Assembly: GCF_022605725.1 (NCBI RefSeq) | Contig: NC_065547.1 | Span: forward strand, 13,867,167 to 13,931,166 | Direction: 5' to 3' | DNA: 64,000 bases | Source: Anthonomus grandis grandis | Lineage: Eukaryota > Arthropoda > Insecta > Coleoptera > Curculionidae | Notes under the pieces: generated by a model | What the model was told of the DNA's origin: nothing | Seen by the model: the letters and a program-made list of their open reading frames with translations, nothing else | The model's database searches: none | Shown here: positions 1 through 11,066 of the stretch, one piece after another | Layout of the letters: every line of letters starts with the position of its first letter | Numbering within the stretch: position 1 is the stretch's first letter | Program-made: the position numbers and the translations under genes

Positions 1-1
1 T

Positions 2-349
2 CAAGTCGTTTTCCAACAAGACGGAGCGCCTCCACATTATGCTGCTGGTGTGAGGCAATATCTTGATGAGATATTTCCTGATCGTTGGATTGGAAGGAGA
101 GGACCTTTTATGGAATGGCCAGCTAGGTCACCCGATTTAACCCCATTAGATTTTTTTTTATGGGGGCATTTAAAAACAAATGTTTACGCTACCCAACCAG
201 ACACCCTAGAAGACTTACGCCAGAGAATTATAAATGAGTGTCAGATGATAACACCTGAAGTTCTACAAAACGTCAGGCATCGTTTTGAGCAAAACCTGTA
301 TTCCTGCATGGAAGTAGGCGGGGCACAATTTGAACATTTAATAAATTGA
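2..349 (+). CDS. Mariner-like (DD41D-type) transposase, C-terminal part
   Basis: This is the C-terminal ~115 residues of a cut-and-paste transposase, open from the window edge to a stop at 347-349. It starts inside the catalytic core at the second-aspartate motif (FQQDGAPPHY, bases 17-46) and continues to WPARSPDLTPLDFFLWG (bases 116-166), which carries the third aspartate. Spacing between the two aspartates is about 42 residues, close to the DD41D arrangement and unlike DD34D mariner or DD34E Tc1. The protein ends with a basic segment and a short FEHLI tail shared by the other DD41D copies here. No stop interrupts the visible part; integrity of the whole gene cannot be judged. Confidence 0.8.
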   Translation, partial: QVVFQQDGAPPHYAAGVRQYLDEIFPDRWIGRRGPFMEWPARSPDLTPLDFFLWGHLKTNVYATQPDTLEDLRQRIINECQMITPEVLQNVRHRFEQNLYSCMEVGGAQFEHLIN

Positions 350-511
350 CGTAATTTAAATAAACTTGTTTTTTTTTAAAAGACACAAAAGGAAAAGGGT
401 AGGTATTTCTTATCTCTCCACTTTTACTGGCAGTAAAAATATTTCTTGCTATTTTTATATCCACAAGATATCCATCAGTCACTCAGAAGTAACCATTTAA
501 ATTCAGAGTAA

Positions 512-986
512 AAAGGCCTTCAAAATAAGGAATGACACGACCCCTTTTTCTATTTAAGATTTAAGGGGTGCTTTTAACCCCTCGTAAAGGGTTCTAGGTA
601 TTAGGGTGGCCTCTTAATTAATAAGTGACCCCTTTGAAATTAGGACTTCCTTATTCTTTTAAAAATATTATCCAAAACAGAGTTCAAAATACCTTTTTCA
701 TTTTCGCTGTTTCTACAATTTTGACAAGCTGTCATATCCGGATAAAAAATGTTAGCCACTTCAAATTTGGCAGTTATATTTACAATTAAAAGACCTTTAA
801 AATAAGGTATCACACGACCCCTCTTTCTATTTAAGATTTTAGGGGTGATCCCACCCCCTCGAAGAGGGTGCCTTGGTAAGGAAAAGTTGTCCCCCTCGAA
901 AATGAAATCGACGTGTTCGAGATTTTTGTAAAAAAAAAATTTTTTCATACCAAAAATACTTGTTTCGTTTTCGCTGGGACACCCTG
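512..986 (+). repeat. Tandemly duplicated subterminal block of the first mariner-like element
   Basis: Two diverged copies of the same block lie in direct orientation, about 275 bp apart. Copy 1 starts near 512 (CACGACCCCTTTTTCTATTT at 537) and copy 2 near 787 (CACGACCCCTCTTTCTATTT at 812). Both contain a GGGGTG...ACCCCCTCG-type motif and end in a TTTTCGCTG motif (707-715 and 969-975). Only copy 2 carries the true transposon end. Confidence 0.65.
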
Positions 987-988
987 TA

Positions 989-2347
989 TATAGTAGACCG
1001 TACTGTTGTATGGTATGGAAGGCTGCACATTGAAGGTTAGCACAATAAATCGGCTGGAACCATTTGAAATGTAGATGTATCGAAGAATCTTGAAAGTCCC
1101 ATGGACAGTAAGAACTAACTTTAAAGACGATAGGAAAAGAACGCGATTTACTGGGCACGATAAAACATAAGAAAACAGCTTACGTGGGTCATACAATAAA
1201 AAGTAAACATAACTATTATTAGAACGAAAAATGAAGGGAAAAAGGGGTTTAGGCAGAAAGAGGATTGAAACAAATCATTCATTCTTTCTCCAAGAGACCA
1301 CACAAAAAAAATAAAACAAAATTAAAAAATTCCAAGTCAGGGTCTCATTAAACATATGTATATATAATTTCTTAAAAAACCACACGTGTTTCACTCCTAT
1401 CGGAGCATCATAAGATCTAAGAGTAAAAAATAATAGTACAAAAAGGACGCCTACAAAATATGCAAAAAAGCCTTTTACCTAGACATACACCGACACAGAT
1501 GACATTACAACTAACAAAATCAAAATCTAAAGCTAGGTTAGGTTAACAATATTCACTTTAGATAGAAATAAAAAAGTAAAAACGTAAAATGTCACAAGTG
1601 GGGAACGATCAACCTTAAGATTCACAGGCGCGCGTTTAACCCATAGGTCATCAAGTCATACGATAAACCATTAAAATAATTTTAACTATATCAATAATGT
1701 TTATAATATTTTATTTTAACATTAAAAATTTAAAAGAAAAAGACTTAAATTTAAACAGAAAGTTTGTTATAGATGAGGTAAAGTTCAAAGGTGAAAATGT
1801 CATTAACACACACAAGGACGAGGCTTTTCTTAGCTTTAGTAAATTCCATTTTTTATAACAGGTCCAGTTTTTTGCCTTTTAAGCATTCGTGTAAAATATC
1901 TGCTCCCTATGCTTAGAAGAAGTTTTACTAGGAGTTTTTTACTTTTGTTTTATTTTTTTTCAGGAAGAGGATGTTGTTTGGAAAACACATTCCAAACAAG
2001 TTAAACCCCAAATAAAATTGTGCCGCCACTGTGTTTTAGACAAAGAAATCTTTTACGTATGTTCGTCCCTCTTTAACACAATCAGACCGCCAAATTCCCG
2101 AAATCAGGGCGAATTAGAAGCGGCGCGGACAAGTACGTAACGATTTACTACAGCCCCCGTCCCCCGTCGCGACAGTCACATTTCACACTCGCTCGAAGAC
2201 ATACTGCTCTTGTTTCTAGCTTAAATTTTTCTCTCGCCACAAATTGTCGAGTGACAATTATTTGCTCTAATTGTAGAAAAATTGCAATTTATATATTTTA
2301 TTTGCTCTTAATCGTTAAGATAACGATTTTTATATTAAACATATATA
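989..2347. other. Intergenic, no gene recognised
   Basis: No recognisable protein or element. The 3' part (about 2,010-2,210) is richer in G+C than its surroundings. A splice-acceptor-like TTTTTTTTCAG precedes a 51-codon open stretch at 1,964-2,116, which matches nothing I recognise. Confidence 0.5.
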
Positions 2348-2434
2348 CAGTCAGTCAAAATGAAACTCGTACACCTAAGGTTTTTTTTACATTTTGTACA
2401 AATAACGTGCAAAATATTTCCAACTATATATATC

Positions 2435-2661
2435 AGTTATATATTATATCCCTATTTAACTTATAAGAAACTGTACAATACCAACCAGCTTGCCGAATCA
2501 TCATTTTGCCTTTTCCTATTTTCAGCATTTTATAAACTTGAGCTTTTATTGTACGTAAATTTATTATTTAGTCTAGAATTAACTCTGTACTGTATAAGAC
2601 ATATCTAATTTGAATAAAGTTTTTTTTAAAAAACAGAGTTCCGTAGTATCGTTACATAATT
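2435..2661 (+). repeat. Errantivirus 5' LTR
   Basis: The 227-bp repeat matches 9,595-9,820 almost base for base. It begins AGTTATATATTATATCC and ends ACATAATT. A polyadenylation-like AATAAA lies at about 2,613. It is immediately followed by the primer-binding site. Confidence 0.93.
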
Positions 2662-2672
2662 GGCGCAGTCGG
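2661..2672 (+). other. Errantivirus tRNA primer-binding site
   Basis: TGGCGCAGTCGG follows (and overlaps by one base) the 5' LTR. TGG pairs with the CCA end of a tRNA. The sequence resembles the serine-tRNA site reported for 17.6/297-type elements; the tRNA assignment is from memory of the family. Confidence 0.7.
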
Positions 2673-2955
2673 GCTTTTAGGAGTCTCTCACGTTCTTAGC
2701 ATAAAGTACGGTTCGTTTTAACGATTTATTGGGAGGTGAACCTTTGTTATCGGGAGTGCGGTTTTGGACTTTACGTCGTTTTCGCGCTTCTAACCAGTTG
2801 GGTGAATTGAGTAGCTCAACGAGAAGATCCGGAACAGTACTACGTCGTTGACGGAATATCAACGTCGGAAGCTGCCAGATCCAGAGACGAGACTTCAAAG
2901 GGACATTGAAGGGCTACGTATGGACAAGATACTGGTTTTGCTGTAAGTACATTTA

Positions 2956-3138
2956 ATGTCATTTAGAGTGTCTAATACTGATAGTGATAGCTCATACGAA
3001 AGTTCATCATCTTCAGATACAGAGAATATTAATTCTGGCTTACCAAGTTCTTTTAATTTTAAGTATCGTTCAAGATCTCCTTTAAAAGTAAAAGCGAAAG
3101 CACATCGCAAAAACTTTAATAAGGAAAAAAGAATTTAA
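2956..3138 (+). CDS. Short serine-rich leader ORF of the errantivirus (uncertain)
   Basis: A 60-codon open frame between the primer-binding site and gag. Its first half is Ser/Asp/Glu-rich (SDSSYESSSSSDTEN) and its second half is basic. It is in a different frame register to gag and separated from it by 24 bases. It could be a spurious leader ORF or a displaced N-terminal piece of gag. I do not recognise a family. Confidence 0.25.
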   Translation: MSFRVSNTDSDSSYESSSSSDTENINSGLPSSFNFKYRSRSPLKVKAKAHRKNFNKEKRI

Positions 3139-3162
3139 GAGAGTAACTTTAACAATTATAAT

Positions 3163-4305
3163 ATGCCTAACGAAGGTGCAGGAGCTTCGACTCCAACCTT
3201 TCCTTCTTTAAAAAAGGACTACTTAGACATGGTTCCCGAGTTGCATGGCGAAACGGAACTACTTCCTAGATTTTTAAATATTTCGGAAAAACTTGTAAAT
3301 AAATTTTACAATACTTTAGATTTAACTGATTTTCAAAATGAATATTTAATGTCAAGTTTAATTTCTAAAATAAAAGGTGAAGCCGCAATAAATATTTCAT
3401 CTAGTTTAATAACAAATTGGCAAGAATTTAAAGATGCATTACTAAATGCTTATGCTGATAAGCGTGATATTTATACGTTAAATATCGAAATGGCAGAAAT
3501 AAAACAAGAAAATGAGACACCATTCGAGTTTTATAATAAAATACAAAATTTATTAAATTTGCAAATATCATTTATTTCAACACATTCAAGTGTGATAGAA
3601 TCTCCAGTGCTGTCTCAGTATTGCCGAAATTTAGCTTTAAGGGTTTTATTAAGGGGGTTAAAAGATCCAATTGGTTCATTAATGAGAACCAAAAATCCAC
3701 AGGATTTAAATACAGCTTTAAATATGTTAGTTAACGATTTTCAAATTCAGCCAGCGGAACAAAAAAGTTTAAAAACGTTTAATAAATCTAATAATAATAG
3801 GCCTAAATATCCAAATATGCTAAGGAATTTTAATTTACCGATAACAAACTATAGCCATAATAATTATACACATTTACAAAATCAAAATCAAGCCAGTAAT
3901 TTTAGGCAACATTTTCAAAGTCCAAGCAATATTGGTCAGAATTTTAAAAACACTCAAAACCCAACACAAACAAATTTAAACACACCAAACACCACAAACG
4001 TTTTTAGGCCCAACCAAAATAGATCTTTCCCAGCACCCACACCAATGTCAATTTCAACGAGGAATACTTTTAAGCCACCCCTTAGCAATAATTATTTTAA
4101 AAATCAGCGAAATAACCCAAATATTATTGTTGAGGAATTACATAACATTGACGAACAAAGTAATGATAATATATTTTACGAGATTGATGACGAAAACGAT
4201 CAATCCGATTGTATTATTGAACAGCCCTGTGAAAGTGACGAGTTTTTTCGGTCACAAGCCTCGGTAGCACTGACACCATTACAAGATTGCCAAAATTCCA
4301 ACTGA
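3163..4305 (+). CDS. gag: Errantivirus Gag polyprotein
   Basis: An uninterrupted 380-residue frame in the gag position. Residues ~15-205 form a predicted helical capsid-like region. Residues ~215-320 are rich in Asn, Gln and Pro. The C-terminus is acidic (~325-365). There is no CCHC zinc knuckle, as is usual for gypsy-group errantivirus Gag. The start is the first ATG after the leader, in the context ATAATATGCC. The end overlaps the protease frame by 19 bases (4,287-4,305), and pol lies in the -1 frame relative to gag, consistent with programmed -1 frameshifting in this group. Gag would form the intracellular particle. This is the best-preserved gene of the provirus. Confidence 0.82.
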   Translation: MPNEGAGASTPTFPSLKKDYLDMVPELHGETELLPRFLNISEKLVNKFYNTLDLTDFQNEYLMSSLISKIKGEAAINISSSLITNWQEFKDALLNAYADKRDIYTLNIEMAEIKQENETPFEFYNKIQNLLNLQISFISTHSSVIESPVLSQYCRNLALRVLLRGLKDPIGSLMRTKNPQDLNTALNMLVNDFQIQPAEQKSLKTFNKSNNNRPKYPNMLRNFNLPITNYSHNNYTHLQNQNQASNFRQHFQSPSNIGQNFKNTQNPTQTNLNTPNTTNVFRPNQNRSFPAPTPMSISTRNTFKPPLSNNYFKNQRNNPNIIVEELHNIDEQSNDNIFYEIDDENDQSDCIIEQPCESDEFFRSQASVALTPLQDCQNSN

Positions 4306-7300
4306 TGAATTTTACTTATAACGAAAGCAAATTACCATATATCATATTTCCTGAATTTAATTTAAAAGTCCTTATTGATACAGGTAGCACAAGATCTTTC
4401 GTCAAACCTGATATCGCTATGAAATATTTTAAAAATTGTAGAAAACATGATCCGTTTCAAATTTCCACTGCCGATGGTACATCAGTTGAAAATTTTAGCA
4501 CTCTAATTCCCTGTTCTAAAATATTTAAAACAAAAAAGTCTCTTGATTTAAAATATTATATTTTTGATTTTCATAATTACTTTGATTGTTTACTTGGTAT
4601 TGATAATTTAAAAAAATTAAAGGCTATGATCGATTTAAATAAAAATATTCTTTTTACTCCAGAAACTGAAATAAAACTCTCATATTATAATGTGATGACC
4701 CATAATACAAATTTCATAGTACTGCAGCCAAGGTCAGAGCGAGTTATCAAACTCAAAGTAAAAAATATAAAAGACGGTAACGCGATAATACCCCACTTGA
4801 AATCGGATAATCTTGAAATTCCCGAGTGCATTGTGAAGGTTGAAAATAATCACGCCATTTGCTCTATATTAAATTCGTCAGAACAGCAGAAAACCGTTGA
4901 TTTTTCCAACCCAATAGAGGTCATAGACTTTTGTGATTATGAAATATCAAGTAACTTTAATAAAAATGAAAATTTAAATAACGTTAATTTAAATTCGATT
5001 TTTCGAGAATTCGGCATGAACATATGAATTCTGAAGAACGTGACGCAATTTTTAAACTTTTAAGGGAATATTTAGATATTTTTTATCAAGAAGGCGATAA
5101 ACTAACATTTACCAAATAAATAAAAGCACCATATCAGGAAAAAAAGATAATATTCCCGTGCACACCAGAACATACAGGTACCCAGAAATACACAAAAAGA
5201 AGGTACAACGTCAAATCAAGGACATGCTGGACCAAAATATAATTAGGCCATCCCATTCGGCTTGGTCTTCACCAATTTGGGTTGTCCCCAAGAAAGCTGA
5301 CTCATCTGGACGCCAAAAATGGAGATTTTAGAAATATTAATTCAAAAAGCATAGGCGACTCCTATCCACTACCAAATATAACCGACCTGCTGGATAAATT
5401 AGGGCGCTGCCAGTATTTAACTACATTAGATTAAGCCTCTGGATTTCACTAGATCGAAATCGCAGAAGAAGATATCCAGAAAACGGCATTTAATACAGAA
5501 AACGGACGACAACTACGAATTTCTTCGAATGCCGTTTGGGCTAAAAAATGCTCCGGCGACGTTCCAGAGGGTTATGGACAATGTACTCCGAGGATATCAA
5601 AATGAAATATGCGCCGTATATTTAGATGATATTATCATTTTTAGCACCAGCATCCAGAAGCATATAACCAGACTAAAGAAAGTATTCGATCGACTTAGAG
5701 AAGCCAATTTAAAAGTCCAACTAGACAAATCGGAATTTTTGCAAAAAGAAGTGTCATATTTGGGCCATATAGTCACACCCGATGGTGTAAAGCCCAATCC
5801 TAACAAGATCCGAGCGATAAAAGAATTCCCAATACCAAAAAATCAAAAAGAGATCAAAGGATTTCTTGGGTTACTAGGGTACTACCGTAAATTTATTAGA
5901 GATTTTGCGAAACTAACTAAACCTCTAACAAAAAGACTAAAAAAAGACGCCATTGTAAACATTTCGGATCCAGACTATATTAACTGCTTTGAATTTTGTA
6001 AAAACCGTTTAACTAACGAACCCCTTTTACAGTATCCAAATTTTGCCGAACCGTTTATTTTAACCTGTGATGCATCGAACTTTGCTCTGGGAGCGGTACT
6101 TTCACAAGGAAAAATTGGATCTGACTTGCCAATAGCATACGCTAGCCGTACCTTAAGTGAATCAGAAATCAACTACTCAACAATAGAAAAAGAACTCTTG
6201 GCAATAATCTGGGCAACCAAATATTTTAGGCCATATTTGTTTGGGCGTAAATTTAAAATCGTCACCGATCATAAGCCCCTCGAATGGCTATTTTCATTAA
6301 AGGAACCAAACTCAAAGTTAATAAGATGGCGCCTCAAATTGGAGGAATTTGATTATGAAATCGTTTACAAAAAGGGAATTTTAAATAAAAATGTCGATGC
6401 CCTTTCTCGTATGGAACTAAACGCTAATGAAACATCAGAACAACAGCAAAATTTTTCTTTACATGACTACATAGATCAATTTAACCAAGAACTTGAACAA
6501 AACAATAGAGAAAATGAATCTGTAATAGTTGAAACGGGAGATCTGGATAACACAGTAGCTGAAGACGATAGTAACGAAACCGTACACTCAAATCACGAGA
6601 ATCCAGTGATAGGAATACCAATCGTAGATTGCCCCGTAAATTATGGAAAAAATCAAATAATTATCTCAGAAGTCAATTTCTCTCGTGCAGATACTAATAG
6701 GGTCAATCTTTTGTATCGAACAAAGAAAAGAATCCATGTACAATTTTCAAAAAATAACTATGAACAAGAAATGGTTAAATTCATTAAAGAAAATATTGCC
6801 CCAAAAATTAAATATTATTTATATTTTAAGGATCCCTTATATGAAATTTAGCAGTGTTTTACAAAAATATTTTAATAAAAACTCCCAAATATCCATGATA
6901 AAATGCACTAAGAAATTAATAGATGTTACCACCGAAGACGAAATTAAGAATATAATCCAAAACCACCATGAAGGAAAGACAAACCACAGAGGCATAGAAG
7001 AAACGGAAAAACGTATAAAAAATATTTATTATTGGCAAAATCAACAAAAATCAATTCAAACATATATAAATGAATGTGAAGTCTGCCAAATTACCAAATA
7101 TGACAGACGACCTCTTAAATTAAATTTTAATATTACCCCAACAGCCACAAAACCATTTCAAATTTTACATATAGACAGCATCAGTTTGGAAAAATGTAAA
7201 TTCCTTACCATCATAGACTCTTTTTCTTATGTTAAGTATGCACAAGCATACAAATTAAGGTCATCACAAGGAATTGAAGTAGCAAATAATTTAATAAAAT

Positions 7301-7947
7301 ATTTCAGTCACCATTGTATACCAGATCAAATCATTTCTGATAATGGTCCATTTTGTTAGCTCGCAACACCCTGAGTCAAACGGGCTTATAGAACGTTTTC
7401 ACTCTACCCTTATTAAACACATTAGACTATTAAATAATCAAAATGAATATAAAAATGAACCTATAGAAATAAAAATTAATTACGCTATTCTTGCCTATAA
7501 TAATACAATTCATTCTGTAACCAACTTAAAACCCTATGAAATTATTACTGGGCATTTAGACACAAATTCTCCACTTGATATAAATATTGATAGTCAACTG
7601 TTAAATAATTATATTTCTAACCACCGAGATAAAATTAAAATTTTATACAAAAAAATTAATAATGCTATTCAGAAGAAAAAACAAGTGGATATAAATAAAG
7701 CTAATGAACACCGTGAAGAATTGCCGATACCGTGTACGTCAAAAATAAACAAAGCAAAACTCTAAATAAATATAAAAACGAACAACTTAAAACAATCGAC
7801 CCCACTTTAAAAACTGCAAAATTAAAAGCAACACACGGTAATACGGCTGAAAAAATACATCTTTCCAATGTAAAAAGGCCTAAAAAGAAACCCTACAAGT
7901 TTCAAAATATTTCAGGTTCCTTTCGCTTGGACAAGGAACAGAAATAA
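4287..7947 (+). pseudogene. pol: Errantivirus Pol: protease, RT, RNase H, integrase (broken)
   Basis: Domains run in the usual order. Protease (4,287-5,027) has the active-site motif LIDTGSTRSF near 4,371. An in-frame stop at 5,025 and further breaks across 5,028-5,528 damage the N-terminal part of RT. The rest of RT and RNase H is open at 5,529-6,851 in the same frame as protease, with PFGLKNAPATFQRVM, the catalytic YLDD (near 5,619) and an RNase H segment (ILTCDASNFALGAVL). A frameshift near 6,840 moves to integrase. Integrase has the HHCC zinc motif (HHEGKTNHRG...CEVC) and the first two catalytic aspartates (ILHIDS, IISDNGP). A frame-changing deletion at about 7,350 then removes roughly 15-20 residues before SSQHPESNGLIERF, which holds the catalytic Glu. 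A further shift lies at ~7,735. The product cannot be made intact. Confidence 0.9.
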
Positions 7948-9486
7948 GAGACATCACCAGCAACTTAGGCATCCTGCCTATAAATCTAGGACCTGCAAAA
8001 CTACAACGTACAGATCACACTTTTGTACACTATTTTAGTCTAGAGCCTCTTTATAATGAATTTATTAATTTATATGAACAATACAGTAGACTTAAGTCGT
8101 CCCTCTCGAACGGCAGGTATAATTTCGATTTAGACAATTATTACAAAATTGTAAATTTTTCCCAATATTGCATTTTTCAAAAAAATTGAAAATATACAAT
8201 TTTATAAACATAACCGCACAAGAAGAGGCATAATTAATGGCTTGGGTTCTATTGTTAAAAGCATAACTGGAAATTTAGACGCTCGAGACGGTGAAAAAAT
8301 TTACACAATTTTACAACATCTTCAGAAAAATGATCAAAATCTAGAAAATCAAATTAAAATGCAATACTCCGTTAATAAACAAATTATCGAAAATTTTAAT
8401 AATACTGTCCAGAATATTATGCACAATGAAAATCTTTTAAAATCAAGAATATTGCAGCTTAACCAATTAATTAAAGAAAATGCTAGTTTCAAAGATATGC
8501 TTTTTGCCAAGGACTTGTTTAATCAACTAATAGCCTTATATAACTCCATACTTAATACTTTGCAAGATATCGAAAATTTAATTACCTTTTGCAAACTGGG
8601 CGTAATGCACCCTAGCATAATTAAATCTAAAGATTTGTTTTATGAATTGCAAAAAATTGCCACACACTATAAGAACCAACTTCCTTTCGATGTGAAACTC
8701 GAGAACATAATAAACTTCGAAAACATTATAAAAATCTCTTGCAGAATCGATTCTAACAAAACATCGTATTTTTTATCACTTCCCATAGAATATAAAGACA
8801 ATTATAATTTATATTATTTACTTCCAACTCCAACAAAAATTAATTCAGAATATTTTGCAATAATCCCAAAAATAAAATATTGTCTGAAATCAGAAAACGA
8901 TGAACTTATTAGGCCTCTTAGTGACAAATGTATCGGAGGTAAACCGTATCACTGCCCAAGCACGTTGCAGTCAAAAATAATTAACGCAACTTGCGAAAGT
9001 AAAATTTTGTTTGAGCAAAAGACCAGTACTTGCCCCTTCCTCAAACTTCATGTTTTGGAAAACCACATAGAAATTATTTCTGAATTAAACCAATTTTTGG
9101 CAGTATTTCCCAAAGCCGAAAAACTAGAAATTCACTGCCAGTCGCAAATAGACGTAAAAGAACTTAAAGGCATTTACTTAATTAAAGAAGGAGCTTGCAA
9201 AATCTTTTACAGGAAACAAATGCTAATTTTTCAAGAGACGAGCTATGGAAGCCCTTTGGTCATTGATGGCCCTAAGCTTGAGTTCACTTCTAAAAGTTTC
9301 CCGAAGTTTCACATACAGTTGGAAAATCTGCGCCTAGACACTCCAGCGCTAAACCCAATTATCCCATTAGAAAACAGCACATCAGCCGACCAGTATTATA
9401 TACCAAGCCTGTGGACAACCACTCTGTATATTGGTCTAATAGCCGCAGTGCTCTTTTACCTTGTTTACAAGAGAAATATCTGTTGA
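7911..9486 (+). pseudogene. env: Errantivirus envelope glycoprotein (frameshifted)
   Basis: The 5' part is open from about 7,911, overlapping the end of pol in another frame, as far as a stop near 8,186; the rest is open to 9,486. The two parts are in different frames, so there is a break near 8,180. Just after the break a furin-like basic site (RTRRG, 8,215-8,229) precedes a fusion-peptide-like segment (IINGLGSIVKSITGNL). This arrangement is characteristic of errantivirus Env proteins, which belong to the baculovirus F-like fusion protein group. A long helical region, several cysteines and a C-terminal membrane anchor (LYIGLIAAVLFYLVY, ~9,427-9,471) followed by a short basic tail complete the protein. 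In living relatives it allows particle release and infection between cells. Confidence 0.87.
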
Positions 9487-9583
9487 AAACGGACCAGAAT
9501 TAATGTCGAAGATCCTACCCTTCAAGATATTCCCCTACAGCCAAGATGCCCAAGAGTAAATCTTCCAGGGGATGCTTCGTTCT

Positions 9584-9594
9584 AAGAGGGGAGG
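9584..9594 (+). other. Errantivirus polypurine tract
   Basis: The purine run AAGAGGGGAGG directly abuts the 3' LTR. It is the expected plus-strand primer for reverse transcription. Confidence 0.8.
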
Positions 9595-9820
9595 AGTTAT
9601 ATATTATATCCCTATTTAACTTATAAGAAACTGTACAATACCAACCAGCTTGCCGAATCATCATTTTGCCTTTTCCTATTTTCAGCATTTTATAAACTTC
9701 AGCTTTTATTGTACGTAAATTTATTATTTAGTCTAGAATTAACTCTGTACTGTATAAGACATATCTAATTTGAATAAAGTTTTTTTAAAGAACAGAATTC
9801 CGTAGTATCGTTACATAATT
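9595..9820 (+). repeat. Errantivirus 3' LTR
   Basis: A 226-bp copy of the 5' LTR. Visible differences are a C/G change in its middle, and an A-run indel with two substitutions near its end. It is followed by the target duplication TATC at 9,821-9,824. Confidence 0.93.
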
Positions 9821-10067
9821 TATCTGCAATCAGCATAAAATGTTAAAGTTGTTGAGCAAATATATGCAAAGAATGCATACTGAGCATAAAAAAGTATAAG
9901 AGATAAGAAAATGTTATGGTCAAAATAAACCCGTACATCATATTCACTTTACAATAACATTAATATTATTTATAGTTAGCACTTGGTATTAAGAGCATCT
10001 GTTACTTTTAACACTCCTGTGTAATTTTTAATTGAGTTTAATTTATTTTTTGTCCTTCTTTTACCAT

Positions 10068-11066
10068 ATGGGGCGTCAGCGTGGACAAACAAGCGTTGTA
10101 GAACGCAAATTAATTATACAACATTGGAAAGATGGAAAATCATTGCGACAAATTTCCAAAATAGTTTGTAGGCCGCACTCTACCGTGCAAGGAGTTGTGG
10201 ATCGTCATGAAAGTGAAAATAGAATATTAAATAAAGTAAGGAAAAGCCCTCGAAAAATGTTTAATTCGTACGACGAAAGTTGGATCGTCAGGAAAGTTGC
10301 GGAAAACCCGAAAATATCTGCACTGAAGTTGGCAAAAGAAATTGAGAAATATTTACGAGAAACAGTTAAACCTCAAACAGTCAGAAATTTTCTAAAAAAA
10401 AATAATATTCATAGTAGAGTGGCTCGAAGAAAAGCTTGGATCAGTGAGGTAAATAAAATCAAGAGGTTAAGCTTTACTGAAGGACACAGAGACAAAGATT
10501 TTTTATTTTGGAAGGACGTAATTTTTACAGATGAGAGTAAGTTTTGCATTTTCGGATCAGATGGACAACAACGGGTGTGGAGAAAGCCCAATGAATCTCT
10601 CAAAGAACAAAATCTATGAGCCACAGTAAAGCACGGAGGTGGTTCAGTCATGGTGTGAGGGTGTATGTCAGTTGCAGGTCCTGGAAATCTAAATTTTATA
10701 GAGGGTATAATGGATCAGAACATGTATTTGGACATACTTAAGCAGAATTTAAAGGCAAGCGCCCGAAAATTCCGAATTGAAAAAAAAATTAAATTCTATC
10801 AGGACAATGATCCAAAGCATAAGACACAGAAAGTAAAGAACTGGTTGCTCCATAACTGTTGAAAAGTACTTGAAACTCCACCGCAAAGTCCAGATATTAA
10901 TGTCATTGAAAACTTATGGTCACATTTGAAAGTTGCTCTAAGAAACCATGAAATTTCAAACAAAGGTCAATTAAAAGTAGTGATTCAAAAAGAATGGTCT
11001 AAAATATCATCCGAGTATTGTAATCGATCAATGCCCAATCGTTTGGCAGATGTTATAAAAAATTAA
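10068..11066 (+). pseudogene. Tc1-like (DD34E) transposase, three in-frame TGA stops
   Basis: Reads in one frame from ATG at 10,068 to TAA at 11,064-11,066, about 332 codons, close to a normal Tc1 transposase. The N-terminus holds two helix-turn-helix DNA-binding regions (GKSLRQISKIVCRPHSTVQG and a second near residues 70-115). Catalytic residues are in FTDESKF (first D), YQDNDPKHKT (second D) and SPDINVIENLW (E), with 34 residues between the last two. Three TGA codons interrupt it at 10,617, 10,656 and 10,860. The first two fall where the family normally has Trp (before ATVKHGGGS and in SVMV*GCMS). There is no frameshift. It would bind the 28-bp ends and cut at TA. Confidence 0.9.

Larger units (their letters stand above)
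1..986 (+). mobile_element. 3' portion of a DD41D mariner-like transposon (cut by window edge)
   Basis: The element enters from the left edge carrying the end of a transposase (2-349) and finishes at ACCCTG, followed by TA (987-988), the target dinucleotide of the Tc1/mariner superfamily. The terminal bases read inward as CAGGGTGTCCCAGCG, a typical mariner end. Between the gene and the end lies an imperfect tandem duplication of the subterminal block. The 5' end is outside the window, so the TSD cannot be confirmed on both sides. Confidence 0.75.
2435..9820 (+). mobile_element. Errantivirus-type endogenous retrovirus (Ty3/gypsy, with env)
   Basis: A complete provirus structure: 5' LTR, primer-binding site, gag, pol (protease, reverse transcriptase, RNase H, integrase), env, polypurine tract and 3' LTR. 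The 4-bp duplication TATC is exact (2,431-2,434 and 9,821-9,824). The LTRs begin AGTTA and end AATT as in gypsy-group errantiviruses. They differ by about three substitutions and one indel over 226 bp, so the insertion is fairly young. Pol and env nevertheless carry frameshifts, stops and a deletion, so this copy is defective. Confidence 0.93.

Noticed and set aside
640..1158. 172-codon minus-strand frame
   Set aside because: It spans the transposon's duplicated subterminal block and its right end, so it crosses an element boundary and is incidental.
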